DNA of 64,000 nt from Chersky-840 sp963811775. GTDB lineage: Bacteria; Actinomycetota; Acidimicrobiia; Acidimicrobiales; UBA8190. The notes beneath the pieces were generated by a model. The model was not told the origin of the DNA and made no database searches. It worked only from the letters and a program-made list of their open reading frames with translations. Shown one piece after another: positions 8,565 to 17,323 of the stretch (position 1 is the first letter of the stretch; every line of letters starts with the position of its first letter). The stretch lies in assembly GCA_963811775.1 (NCBI GenBank), contig CAWESO010000010.1, positions 1 through 64,000 on the forward strand, in the 5' to 3' direction. The translations under genes were made by a program, and so were the position numbers.

Positions 8565-9796
8565 AGGCGGTGCGGGCTGTGGCCTCAGCATCGCTCAGTG
8601 ACACCATCGACGCCTATTTGGCCCAGGTGGCGGTGTCGTTCCGGCCCACCAGCGTGGTGAACGCCACGGGCATCCTTCGGCGCTTCGCCTCGCATGTGGC
8701 GCAGTCGCACCCCGCCGTCATCGGGGCGGCGGAGATCGGTCGACCCCAGATCGAGTCCTACAAGATCTGGCTGGCAGCGAGACCGGGGGTGAAGGGCCGA
8801 CGCGCATCGGTCAACACCATCTGCGCCTCGCTGTCGACGGTGCGGATGTTCTTCGAGCGCATCATCGAGTGGGGCTGGACCGACGCCCCGGCCCGGTCCC
8901 CGATCTTCGCGGGGGACATCCCGAGAAGAGACGAGCCGCTGCCCAAGTTCTTAGACGACCCCACCTTCGCTCTGTTCATGCGGGCCGCACGGGCCGAGAC
9001 CCGTCCCCTCCTCCGCCTGTCTGTCGAGCTCCTGGCTCGCACGGGCATGCGGGTGGGCGAGTTGTGCACCTTGGAGATCGACGCCATGGTGCTGATCGGG
9101 GAGATCCACTGGTTGCGCATCCCCGTGGGCAAGCTGCACAACGACCGCTACATCCCGCTGCACCCTCAGCTGGTCGACATGCTGGTGGAGTGGGCGGAGG
9201 ATCCCGACGCCGGGGTGGATGGATTCCTGCTCAGCAACGACGGTAGGCCGCTCAACCGACACGCCGTGGTCCGGATGTTGAACCGCATCACCAAGGCCGC
9301 CGGCATCGCCCACGTCCATCCTCATCAGCTGCGCCACACCTTTGCCACCCAGGCCATCAACCGGGGCATGAGCCTCGAGGCCATCGCAGCGATGCTCGGG
9401 CACCGCTCGATGGACATGACCATGGTCTATGCCCGCATCGCCGATCGAACCGTGGCCGACGAGTACTTCGCCGTCACCGAAAAGGTCGAGGCCCTCTATG
9501 GCAAGGCTCAGTCGCTTCCGGCCGACGCCGAAGGACCGGCCATGAAGCGGCTGCGACGAGAGCACCACCGCATGCTCGGCAACGGCATGTGCACCCGCCC
9601 CGTGGAACTCGACTGTGCCTTCGAAACCATCTGCGAGGGTTGCACCTACTTCGCCACCAGCATCGAGTTTCGCCCCACCCTCCGGCGACAGCTGGCCGAC
9701 GCCAAGAAGAAAGGACAGACCGGACGCCAGAAGCTCTACAGCAGCCTCGTCCAGGGAATCAGCGTCGACGAGAAGAAAAACCGCAGCAACCCTTGA
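8561..9796 (+). CDS. tyrosine recombinase, second of pair, with Cys-rich tail
   Basis: 411 residues beginning at the ATG that overlaps the previous stop. An N-terminal core-binding domain is followed by a catalytic domain with Arg in RTGMRVGEL, Lys in VGKLHND, HQLRHT, LGHRSMDMT and Tyr in MVYARI. A C-terminal extension of about 90 residues carries four Cys (MCTRP, LDCAFETICEGC) that could bind zinc and is followed by a Lys/Arg-rich stretch. This tail is typical of recombinases encoded by actinobacterial transposons and not of XerC/XerD. The stop lies 4 bases before the right inverted repeat. Confidence 0.9.
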   Translation: MKAVRAVASASLSDTIDAYLAQVAVSFRPTSVVNATGILRRFASHVAQSHPAVIGAAEIGRPQIESYKIWLAARPGVKGRRASVNTICASLSTVRMFFERIIEWGWTDAPARSPIFAGDIPRRDEPLPKFLDDPTFALFMRAARAETRPLLRLSVELLARTGMRVGELCTLEIDAMVLIGEIHWLRIPVGKLHNDRYIPLHPQLVDMLVEWAEDPDAGVDGFLLSNDGRPLNRHAVVRMLNRITKAAGIAHVHPHQLRHTFATQAINRGMSLEAIAAMLGHRSMDMTMVYARIADRTVADEYFAVTEKVEALYGKAQSLPADAEGPAMKRLRREHHRMLGNGMCTRPVELDCAFETICEGCTYFATSIEFRPTLRRQLADAKKKGQTGRQKLYSSLVQGISVDEKKNRSNP

Positions 9797-9886
9797 CACG
9801 GATTACCCGCATAATGCCGGGAGGAGTGCGGGTAGGGGAGTGGTTCCAGGACCCCGCGACCGTCCGGTATCGCCAATCGAGGTGGC

Positions 9887-10407
9887 TCAAGACTCCTTCG
9901 TAGCTGATGGGCGCCCGGGCCTGCGCATGGCCACGCCTGCCTTCAACAGGGCCTGGCGGACCGTCTCGGGATTGACCTGGAGCTCCTTGCCGATCGAGGC
10001 ACAGGAGCTTCCCGACCCGTACAGAGAGACGGCTCGTTCAACGTGATCAAGGGTCAGCACCCGCCCTCGTCTGGACACCTGGTGGCGCTCGAGGAGGGCC
10101 AAGACGGTGGTCCGGTGAATCGAGTGCTTGCCGGCCAAGGCGAGCGCCGTTGCTCCGGCCAAGTAGCAAGCGACGAGCTCCTCGATTTCCTGGGGTGGGA
10201 GCCGGCGCTGAACCTGTCTCGAGCGTCGGGCTGAACACGACGGCTCTTGGTAGTTGCGCTGTCTCGGGACTCACCGAAAACATGGTCGTAGAGTTCGCCG
10301 ATGGCTGTTCGGACCCGCAGATTGATCAAATCAGGCCATGCGACACCGTTTTGATTCACCAATGCCCCTGGTGAAGGGGGGTTTGAATAGTGTCCTCTAG
10401 GGTCCAC
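9887..10407 (-). pseudogene. broken helix-turn-helix protein (23-bp insertion)
   Basis: Two frames together give one common actinobacterial DNA-binding protein. The upstream frame reads RTAIGELYDHVFGES and TTKSRRVQ. The downstream frame reads QRRLPPQEIEELV, a first HTH (ALALAGKHSIHRTTV), and a second resolvase-like HTH (SCASIGKELQVNPETVRQAL). Between them GCTGAAC occurs twice on the plus strand (10207-10213 and 10230-10236), exactly 23 bases apart. Removing one copy joins RRVQ directly to RRLPPQ. A 23-base duplication or insertion therefore broke the frame, which is a real mutation and not a homopolymer error. The exact original start is unclear. Confidence 0.7.
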
Positions 10408-10641
10408 TGTTCTTCTTCCCTGGTCACACTGTGGAAATGTCCGAAAGGTCCATGTGGCTTCGAGTTGACCCGGGGTGCCTCCGGCGATCTGTGATGTCCA
10501 GAAGATCGGGGCAACTCCAACCCTCTACGTTGGCGGCTTCGGCACGGCTCTTCGACTTACCCGGAAGAACTAGGCGGTCTTGTTCTATCGCACTGCGACC
10601 GACGCACCAGGCGCGCACTGCGAGCGATGCAGGAAGATTGC

Positions 10642-11028
10642 TCACTTGAAGAACGCGTCGAACTCGTCCTGATCGCAGTACACGGTGTCGAGCGACACGA
10701 TTCTTCCGTTGTGGACCACCCACCTCTGGAACCCACACTGGTGGATCTTGGCCCCGGACCGTTGAGCTTCAAGTTCGAAGTAACCCAGCACGGAGTCCTT
10801 GCCTGCAGCGGCCAACTCGATTTGTTGCGCCTTCAGAGTTCCGCCGCTCACTTCAAATGCGATCCGAATCATTTCGGTGATCTCCCAGTGACCGCTGTGG
10901 GGTCCAGAGATCTGTGAGTGGCCCGAGTGGGTCCATACCCCGTCTGGATCCCATAGCTTCACAAACCCTTCCACCTCAGCTACAACCCAGGCTTTCTGAA
11001 CAACATTGATCGCAGTGATGTCGGTCAT
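10642..11028 (-). CDS. SnoaL-like / NTF2-fold protein
   Basis: 128 residues, ATG preceded by AGGAGG at 7 bases. The pattern fits the SnoaL/NTF2-like cone fold used by polyketide cyclases, hydratases and many stand-alone enzymes. It has an N-terminal helix (NVVQKAWVVAEVEGFVKLWDPDGVW), an HSG segment, and C-terminal strands (FQRWVVHNGRIVSLDTVYCDQDEFDAFF). Residues such as His and Asp line the expected pocket, but the reaction cannot be told. It is transcribed alone, just downstream of the KARI-like gene on the same strand with about 80 bases between. Confidence 0.7.
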   Translation of the reverse strand: MTDITAINVVQKAWVVAEVEGFVKLWDPDGVWTHSGHSQISGPHSGHWEITEMIRIAFEVSGGTLKAQQIELAAAGKDSVLGYFELEAQRSGAKIHQCGFQRWVVHNGRIVSLDTVYCDQDEFDAFFK

Positions 11029-11113
11029 GCCCTACCTCCTATTCCATAGCCCTCGGTAAGCCTATAAAGGTGATCACCCGGCGGGACGAAGCTGGTGTTC
11101 TGGTAGCACACGC

Positions 11114-12184
11114 TCAGGCTGGCACGGCGCGCTCGCCAAGTTTGGTCCGAAGGTCCGCCTCAAAGGCAAGGATCTCCGGCGCCATCGCCGTGGCGCGAAG
11201 AGCCTCGAGATGCGGGTAGCCGGCGTCGCGCTCGGCGTCCCATTCGTCGGCAAAGCGTCCGGAGGCAATATCGTCGACCAGTTCCCGCATGGTGGCGGCG
11301 ATGTCGAGGTGTCCGTAGCGGCCGGCGCGCGACAACTGACCGTACTGACTCGTGGGCGAGTGGTAGGCCATCTGCGCGGCACCACCCTCGAGTCGCACAA
11401 GACGATAGGTCCGCTCCACTTCCCCAGACAGCACCAGCTCGGTGACGATCGCCTCGAGGGGCACACCCTGTTCGAGCATGACCTGTACGAACGACTCGCT
11501 GACGCGCCTCAGAGCGGGGGCGAGCGCCTGTTCGACGGCCAGGTCGAGTACGGCCTCTTGTTCGGGGGTGAGCTCAATGGCGCCTTGACGTAGCCCACCG
11601 ATGGCCTTGGCCACGGCGAGAATGCGGGCCCGGGCCGTTCCGGTGACGTCACGGTGGATCCCGACGGCGGTGATGAACCCGATGCCCTCGAGGAAACACC
11701 GGCGCACCTCCGGGCCAAGCATCCGCGGGGCCACCATCCCCACGTCACATGGCAGGTTCAGCCGCCCGAAAGCGAGCGTGTATCCGCTGGCCACGATCAC
11801 CAGCGCGTCGGGGCGAGGTGCCAGAGGCAGGGTGGAGATGACGTCGTCGGGGACAAGCACGCACACCACGTCGGCATCATTGGCCGCGTCGAGGTCACTG
11901 GTATGAAACCCATCGGTGTTGGCACTATCCCTGCTGGCGTCGGCCCGTACGCAGACGGCGACGTCGATCTCCGAATCTCGCAAATTGAGAGCCCACGATC
12001 GGCCCTGGTTGCCGTATCCGACGATGGCAACCCGCTGGCCGACCAGAGCGTCATTCTGGGCCTCGGCCTCGCTGACGATCACGGTCACGATCCGACCGTA
12101 CCCCTTCGGGATGAGCCGCTCCACCCGGCCAGGGCCCAAGCGAGCGGCCGAGAGGAGGTCGAAACCCCGCCGTCTCGTAGCCAC
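11114..12184 (-). CDS. ketol-acid reductoisomerase-like protein
   Basis: 356 residues. The Rossmann domain has GYGNQGRSWALNLRDS, close to the KARI signature GYGSQG. The C-terminal half keeps the metal-ligand block as LDLAVEQ in place of TDLFGEQ, so the Asp and the Glu are retained. Further on come VTELVLSGEVERTYRLVRLEGG and MAYHSPTSQYGQLSR. This is a divergent class I KARI; valine/isoleucine synthesis (acetolactate to dihydroxyvalerate) is possible but not certain, since no ilvB/ilvN lies nearby. It follows WS/DGAT after 49 bases and is probably the last gene of that operon. The start may be one of several in-frame starts within the first 35 residues. Confidence 0.75.
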   Translation of the reverse strand: MATRRRGFDLLSAARLGPGRVERLIPKGYGRIVTVIVSEAEAQNDALVGQRVAIVGYGNQGRSWALNLRDSEIDVAVCVRADASRDSANTDGFHTSDLDAANDADVVCVLVPDDVISTLPLAPRPDALVIVASGYTLAFGRLNLPCDVGMVAPRMLGPEVRRCFLEGIGFITAVGIHRDVTGTARARILAVAKAIGGLRQGAIELTPEQEAVLDLAVEQALAPALRRVSESFVQVMLEQGVPLEAIVTELVLSGEVERTYRLVRLEGGAAQMAYHSPTSQYGQLSRAGRYGHLDIAATMRELVDDIASGRFADEWDAERDAGYPHLEALRATAMAPEILAFEADLRTKLGERAVPA

Positions 12185-12233
12185 GAACGTGGCTTCTGCT
12201 GTGCGGAGCTTTCTTCTGTTGCAGCTCCACGGG

Positions 12234-13709
12234 TCAAGGGGTCGATGCCGAGGAGCCCGCCTGTCGCGCCTTCTTGGCCTTGGCCGAGGTCTTCGTTCCG
12301 CCCCGAGAGCGTCGCGCCGCGTCCAGCTCCTCGAGGGCCGGTTGCAATCCGGAGGCCAGCTTCCAAAGGTCGGGCAGTTGGTCCGGACAGGCTACGAGGC
12401 CGATGTCCAGTGTGTCCGCCGAACTTACCGCGGTGATATTGAGGCCCACCCCGTCGAAGATCGGGCCGAGGGGAAAGATCGATTCGAGATGTGCCGCCGC
12501 GAAGTAGAGGGGCACGGGCGGGCCCGGGACATCGGAGACCAAGACATTGCACAGCGGGGGATGCAAAGCCGAGAGATGCAACCGCGCGTAGAGGCTCGTC
12601 GCCACCGAGAAGAGCGCCGGCACGGGCACTTCAAGCCACTCCATGAGTGCATCGGAACCCACCGCCGCCTGCAGCAGCTTGGCCTCGGATGCCGCGTGGT
12701 GGATGGCGACCAAGCGATCGGCGGGGTCTTCCAAGTCCGTCGCCAGGCCGGTGAGCATGACGCTAACCATGTTGGCTTGCTCCACGCCGTGATCACCTCG
12801 CACCGACACCGGGACTGCGGCTACCAGCGGCTTCTCTGGCAGCTTCCCGAAGGAAACGAGGAAGCTCCGCATCGCGCCTGCAACCACGGCGAGGACCACG
12901 TCGTTGATGGTGACCTCGAAGGCGTGGGCGACGCCCTTGATCTTGTCGAGCGGAAGAGACGTGAAGGCCACCTCACGTCGCGGCGTGATTGGTGCGTCGA
13001 AAGGGAGGCGGGGGGCGCTGAAGGGGACGGTGAGCGAGGAGCCACCGCGGCGACGATGGTCAACCAGCTGGCGAGAAACACGCAGGCCCGCCTCCACCGT
13101 TCGCTGCAGCGCTCGAGCGCCGATCAGCGGGCGCCGGAACATGGACGCAAGAGCGCCGGCGAGTTGGGCCAGGTCCCCGGGTCGTCTCTCTGGGACCCGT
13201 GGCCCAGGCGCCGGTGGGGCGGGAGCATCGGGTTCCAGCGAGAAGAGCGACGCCATGAACTGCATACCAGCACCGCCGTCCATCAAGGAGTGGTGCAACT
13301 TCGCTACGACGCACAGACGGTCGTCTTCGAACCCTTCGATCACGTACATCTCCCACAGGGGGAAGCGCCGATCCAGCTTGCGTCCGGTGAGATCGGAGAC
13401 GAAGGAGGACAACGCCACCGCAGTGACCGGTGTCGGCAGCCGCACCGCTTGGATGTGACGGTCGAGGTCGACTGGGGGATCATCTATCCACGTGGGCACG
13501 TCGAGGCCTAGCGGCACCGGGACCAGACGCCGCTGCAGCGGCGGCACCAGGTGGATTCGTGCTCGGATATAGTCCCTCACCGCGCCAACGCGATCACCGG
13601 CGGGCATGGTCGAGGGATCGAGGACCATCACCGCCATGCCGTGGGTGACGTAGTTGGCCGGCCCCTCGGCCGCAAGGAACACTGCGTCCAACCCGCTCAG
13701 CCGCCGCAT
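12234..13709 (-). CDS. wax ester synthase / diacylglycerol acyltransferase (WS/DGAT)
   Basis: 491 residues from the ATG at 13709, chosen because family members begin MRRLSGLDAVFL. The catalytic HHxxxDG motif is present as HHSLMDGG at about residues 135-142, and the C-terminal half has the conserved NxVvSDVPGPP block (NVLVSDVPGPPVPLY). These membrane-associated enzymes esterify acyl-CoA to long-chain alcohols or diacylglycerol to make wax esters or triacylglycerol, storage lipids common in actinobacteria. It lies 101 bases behind the alpha/beta hydrolase in the same direction. The last 30 residues are Lys/Ala-rich. Confidence 0.92.
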   Translation of the reverse strand: MRRLSGLDAVFLAAEGPANYVTHGMAVMVLDPSTMPAGDRVGAVRDYIRARIHLVPPLQRRLVPVPLGLDVPTWIDDPPVDLDRHIQAVRLPTPVTAVALSSFVSDLTGRKLDRRFPLWEMYVIEGFEDDRLCVVAKLHHSLMDGGAGMQFMASLFSLEPDAPAPPAPGPRVPERRPGDLAQLAGALASMFRRPLIGARALQRTVEAGLRVSRQLVDHRRRGGSSLTVPFSAPRLPFDAPITPRREVAFTSLPLDKIKGVAHAFEVTINDVVLAVVAGAMRSFLVSFGKLPEKPLVAAVPVSVRGDHGVEQANMVSVMLTGLATDLEDPADRLVAIHHAASEAKLLQAAVGSDALMEWLEVPVPALFSVATSLYARLHLSALHPPLCNVLVSDVPGPPVPLYFAAAHLESIFPLGPIFDGVGLNITAVSSADTLDIGLVACPDQLPDLWKLASGLQPALEELDAARRSRGGTKTSAKAKKARQAGSSASTP

Positions 13710-13810
13710 GTCGGTCTCACCCCGTCGCCCCTTTGGTGGCGCATCCACTGAGTGCCGCGCCCGTGTTGCGTTCAGTGCGGGCATTCTCGCCACGCGGAGA
13801 CATTGGATAA

Positions 13811-15211
13811 TTAGCCCGAGCTTCCTGATGCCGCTGGGAAAGAACTCGTTATCGCGTCATCGACGAAATGGCGGACAACACCCGAAAAGAAGAACCCAAC
13901 GTGGCCGCCGCGATACGCGGCAAGGGGAGGCTGACCCCAGTGCAGCCAGAGCTTTCGAGCCTGGCCGAACGTCGACATCCGATCTGCCAGACCGGAGAAG
14001 ACATAGCGGCGCTCGAGCGGCACCTTGCAGTCCATGGCCAATGGGGAGACGACACGGTGGGCGTCGTCGGCCGCCTGCCCCAGGACGCCGTGGGCGTCGG
14101 CCAACCGCGCGATGTCGGGTGGGCTGTGGCGGCGGTAGAGGTCTGGCAGGTCGACCACGGGAACCCCGGCGATGACACAGGCCAGGTCATCCTCGGTGGC
14201 GGCGACCAGTGCGGCAACGAGCGCCCCGAGCGAGTAGCCGATCAGCCCGACGGTCTCCGCGCCCTGGCTCTCTCGCACCCATCGAATGATCCGCCGCAGG
14301 TCCCAGGTGGCCTGGGCCATGCCGTGCATGGAGTCGACCAGGTCGATGGTCATGAGGTCCTCGCCGCGGACCCGACCCGAGGCCCGAGGTCCGTGGAGCG
14401 GAAGTACCGGGATCACCACGTTGATGCCCCGACGATGCAGCTGCCGGGTACGAAATGCCCGCAGGTCCATCGACGCGCTCGTGCCCATGCCAAAGCCATG
14501 GGCACAGATGAGCCAGGACGGGTGCTCTCGACCCGGGGTCCGAGACACCAGCGCGTGGACGGTGCGGTTGGCTTCGTGGCTCAACCACCTGCTTCGCCCC
14601 GGCTCCTCGGGATCAGGCTCCCACCCGCTGGCGAACGTGATGTGCTCGTAGCCAAGCCCGGCGGCACGCCCATGCCAGGCGCGGACATCATCGGGCATCG
14701 GTGGCTTCCGGTGATATTGCGCCGGCTGCTCGAGCCACCCACGCGTCGAGAAGAGATCCCGGATTTCCGCCACATCGGCCGCTGCCGGGGCGTAGTCGGC
14801 CGGTTTCGGCAAGAGGTCTGGGTGGCGAAAGAGGGCGATCAATATCTCGTCGAGGTACGCCTGGAGAGCCAAAGACGGAGTCGGTCGGACGGGCACGATG
14901 CTCTCGTCCTGGCCGGCGGTCGCCGTCCGACGGTTACCCCGGGCCAGGAACAACCCCACCCGGGGTCCCGCCCGCAACACGCCCATGAGTCGCGGATCAA
15001 TCACCAGGCTCCGAGCCCTCGCGTAAATGTGGGTGGCGAGAACCCACGGGGAAGGCCAGGACCCCGGAGCCGGCCGAGGCTCGCCGGTTTGCCCCGGGGA
15101 AATCGTGGGACCCGAGGCCGCCTCGGGCTCGGCATCGGACTGGTGTGCCAGTGGCAAGTCGGGCTCGATCGGGACTCCTTCGACTCCAGGGAACGCTGAT
15201 AAACCTGACAC
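13811..15211 (-). CDS. alpha/beta hydrolase, first gene of WS/DGAT operon
   Basis: 466 residues if started at the GTG at 15211. A CATAAG -10-like box sits about 9 bases upstream, so a leaderless message is plausible; internal starts are possible because the first 60 residues are Pro/Ala-rich. The hydrolase domain spans about 200-450. It has an HGFG oxyanion loop (ICAHGFGMG), GYSLGA as nucleophile elbow, LADRMS for the acid and GGHVGFF for the His. It heads the operon with WS/DGAT and the KARI-like gene, so a lipid-related esterase is likely. A 16-bp palindrome overlaps its start and should block transcription when bound. Confidence 0.85.
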   Translation of the reverse strand: MSGLSAFPGVEGVPIEPDLPLAHQSDAEPEAASGPTISPGQTGEPRPAPGSWPSPWVLATHIYARARSLVIDPRLMGVLRAGPRVGLFLARGNRRTATAGQDESIVPVRPTPSLALQAYLDEILIALFRHPDLLPKPADYAPAAADVAEIRDLFSTRGWLEQPAQYHRKPPMPDDVRAWHGRAAGLGYEHITFASGWEPDPEEPGRSRWLSHEANRTVHALVSRTPGREHPSWLICAHGFGMGTSASMDLRAFRTRQLHRRGINVVIPVLPLHGPRASGRVRGEDLMTIDLVDSMHGMAQATWDLRRIIRWVRESQGAETVGLIGYSLGALVAALVAATEDDLACVIAGVPVVDLPDLYRRHSPPDIARLADAHGVLGQAADDAHRVVSPLAMDCKVPLERRYVFSGLADRMSTFGQARKLWLHWGQPPLAAYRGGHVGFFFSGVVRHFVDDAITSSFPAASGSSG

Positions 15212-15220
15212 TGGTGTCAG
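15205..15220. promoter_or_regulatory. TetR-type palindromic operator, copy 1
   Basis: CTGACACTGGTGTCAG: two perfectly complementary 7-base arms around TG. It overlaps the predicted start of the hydrolase-WS/DGAT-KARI operon and lies just inside the CATAAG box. A 14-of-16 identical palindrome lies at 46237, before the monooxygenase operon. Which regulator binds is unknown. Confidence 0.65.
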
Positions 15221-15379
15221 CTTATGTGCCCCTGGACCCTTTTTGCGACGGCCTGCCTCTTCCGCCGGTGACGGGGCTCGGTGCCAACTCCGAGGTCCAC
15301 CACGGTCGCCGGGGCCCCTGATCGTTCCTATAGCGGAACGCTGTCTGACCCCGCAGTGGCACCATCTGAGCGCGGTTGC

Positions 15380-16666
15380 TCAAGGATGCCTCAGGATCGC
15401 ACTGACCTGGCTGGCCGCTCGCAACCCGCTCAGGTAGGCGGCCTCGACCGTGTCGGCGACCGGTCGGGACACCGTGGCGGATCCAGCCCACACGAGGGCG
15501 CCCGTGTCTGGCGCGGCAAGCTGTGCGCGGGCCCCGACGGCCCCGGAGGGCAAGAACGTGTATCCCCCGAGTGCAGTCGGCATCGTCAACCAGTCGACAA
15601 AACGCGCGGCGCGAAGCAAGCGGCGAGGAACCACCCGGGGGAACAACCGACCGAGGTCGTCGAGCGTGACCTCGATCGCCAGCGCGTCACCCGCCTTCGA
15701 CAGTTCGCCGGCGCGCGGCCCGGTGGCATAGGCGATGAGCACCGGCTGGCCCTGGGTCCCATACGAGGTTGGCCAGTACAGCGTGACCGGCCCGTCTCCA
15801 CAAATGAGCTGGGCCATTCGTCGTGGCCAGAACCGCTCGTCGAAGCGGAGCAGTACCTTGGCCACGGGACCCGTGGCAATGCGGGAGAGCGCGGACACTT
15901 TGCCTTGTGGCAAGGCAGGCTCGAAGGTGACGACCCCAGCGTGCAGTACCCCGTGTGGCAGGGTCGTGATGCCTGCACGGGCCTGCACCTGCCGGCCGTC
16001 GCGGGCAGTGATCTCGACGGCATCGGGCGCCCAGGCGATGGTGGCAACCTCGAAGCCGAAGCGGATGTCGAGGCCGAGGGCTATGTGCTCGGGGAGCCGG
16101 TCGTAGCCATCGAGCACCCTATGGTTGAGTCCCTCTTCGAGGCGGAGGACACCATCGGCGACAAGCCCCCGGACGCCGACCTCCTCCACGCTGCCGGGTA
16201 GGTGTCCGGTGAGGGCGAGCTGCGCCAACTGGCGGGCTTGACCGCGATACCCCTTGCGGGCGATGAAGGCGGCCGCGGACTGATCGTCACCCCGCAGATG
16301 GCCGAGGGACCACAAAATGTCCGCTGTCCGCCACACCCCGGGGTGCGCCAGCTGCATCGGAAGCCAGCGAGTGGATGTGCCCAGATTGAACCACGAGGAG
16401 CGGAGGTATGGCACCGCCTGCGCGGCGAGCCCGGCAGCGCGCACGTCGGACCACGTCGCTGCATTCACGCCGTGGATGAATTCCGCACCCGCTTCGACGG
16501 GGGCCTCGGCGAAGTCCCTGATCGTACGGACCCTGCCACCGACGCGGTCGCTGGCTTCGACCACCACGACTCGGGTCCCGCCTTGCGCCAGGGCCCGGGC
16601 TGCGCTCACCCCGGCCATCCCCCCGCCGATTACGATGACATCAGTGCTTTGGATGTCCTGGAGCAT
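15380..16666 (-). CDS. flavin-containing monoamine oxidase-like protein
   Basis: 428 residues from the ATG at 16666. The FAD-binding Rossmann motif is VIVIGGGMAGVSAARAL, followed by VVVVEASDRVGGRVRT, the GG/RxGGR signature of amine oxidases and related flavoproteins. A later segment, ALGGYTFLPSGA, precedes the C-terminal FAD-contact motif, which reads LVWAGSATVSRPVADTVEAAYLSG and corresponds to GExT...G-v.gA..SG. The usual Glu is Gly-Ser here. It is about the family's normal length. Substrates could be amines, carotenoid-like compounds or lipids. No partner gene is fused, and the divergent side holds only a broken remnant. Confidence 0.85.
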   Translation of the reverse strand: MLQDIQSTDVIVIGGGMAGVSAARALAQGGTRVVVVEASDRVGGRVRTIRDFAEAPVEAGAEFIHGVNAATWSDVRAAGLAAQAVPYLRSSWFNLGTSTRWLPMQLAHPGVWRTADILWSLGHLRGDDQSAAAFIARKGYRGQARQLAQLALTGHLPGSVEEVGVRGLVADGVLRLEEGLNHRVLDGYDRLPEHIALGLDIRFGFEVATIAWAPDAVEITARDGRQVQARAGITTLPHGVLHAGVVTFEPALPQGKVSALSRIATGPVAKVLLRFDERFWPRRMAQLICGDGPVTLYWPTSYGTQGQPVLIAYATGPRAGELSKAGDALAIEVTLDDLGRLFPRVVPRRLLRAARFVDWLTMPTALGGYTFLPSGAVGARAQLAAPDTGALVWAGSATVSRPVADTVEAAYLSGLRAASQVSAILRHP

Positions 16667-16724
16667 CAGGGTTGTCCCAAGTTGTGCACGGTCTTTGCCC
16701 TCTTCCGCCTGAGGTATCGGCAGC

Positions 16725-17040
16725 TCAACGGTGTGGCACCAACGACTTGAGGACGAAGACCCCGACTTGCGTGCACGTGGAGGTGCCGAAAGGTGTCGGG
16801 CTTGTGACCTTGATGTCCTGTTGCACTCGCAAGGGCAAGCCTGTGCTCGTACTGAACCACACCTCGGAGCGCTCGGTGCCTCGCTGGGCACCCGAGTCTG
16901 TCCGGAGCCGCAGGAAGTGTGTGGCTTGGACTGGGGTACTGCCAACCGACATCGTGGTGAGACCCTTGAACTGGTGGGGGCCGGTGCTCACGGTCTGGCT
17001 CTGGCCCTTTCCCGGTCACGTTCCCGACACGCACAGTCAT
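16725..17040 (-). pseudogene. frameshifted C-terminal remnant of a secreted/lipoprotein gene
   Basis: The minus frame from 16991 reads SVGSTPVQATHFLRL, then ERSEVWFSTSTGLPLR and the C-terminus VFVLKSLVPHR. This pattern (strand, polar loop, W-x-S-x-x-GLPLR) is common at the end of secreted lipoprotein-like domains. Just upstream an in-frame TGA lies about 8 codons before this GTG, and a different frame (MTVRVGNVTGKG at 17040) continues the sense. The N-terminal two thirds is missing. I read it as a truncated, frameshifted remnant; a small intact gene is less likely. Confidence 0.4.
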
Positions 17041-17323
17041 GGCCTTCTCCGTACTCCTCTTAATCCTTGGTTATCGCGCCACATCGGGCTCCGGAGAAGA
17101 GCAGTTCGTCCCGAAGATCCCGGGTACTCGAGGCACCTTGTGCGTGGGTGCACATCACGCGGCGCCGACCGCCAGGGGTTCATCCACAGGCGTGCGGCAT
17201 GATCGCCCCCATTCCGGGCCGAAAGGCCCTGGTCGGAACGTCCCCTGGTCACCAGGCTAGAACCGACGGGGATTTTTCCGATTTGCTACGCCGTGGGCCG
17301 GCGGCGGGAAAGGCGGCAACCTG

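Larger units (their letters stand above)
7456..9813 (+). mobile_element. tyrosine-recombinase element with 14-bp inverted ends
   Basis: TATGCGGGTAATCC at 7456-7469 and its exact reverse complement GGATTACCCGCATA at 9800-9813 bracket two overlapping tyrosine recombinase genes with almost no spare DNA. At the right end TACCCGCA (9804-9811) faces TGCGGGTA (9827-9834) across 15 bases, which looks like a recombinase core site. The layout resembles Tn554-like or RIT elements, which carry two or three recombinases in a row, but only two genes are here. Exact element limits and any target duplication cannot be fixed without an empty site. Confidence 0.7.

Noticed and set aside
11114..12184. Calling this gene ilvC outright
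   Set aside because: The fold and key metal residues fit KARI, but several motif positions differ and no other branched-chain synthesis gene is near, so I left the symbol empty.
11654..13511. Long plus-strand frames (260 and 531 codons) opposite KARI-like and WS/DGAT genes
   Set aside because: They are Arg/Gly/His-rich shadows without domains; the minus strand has clear family motifs.
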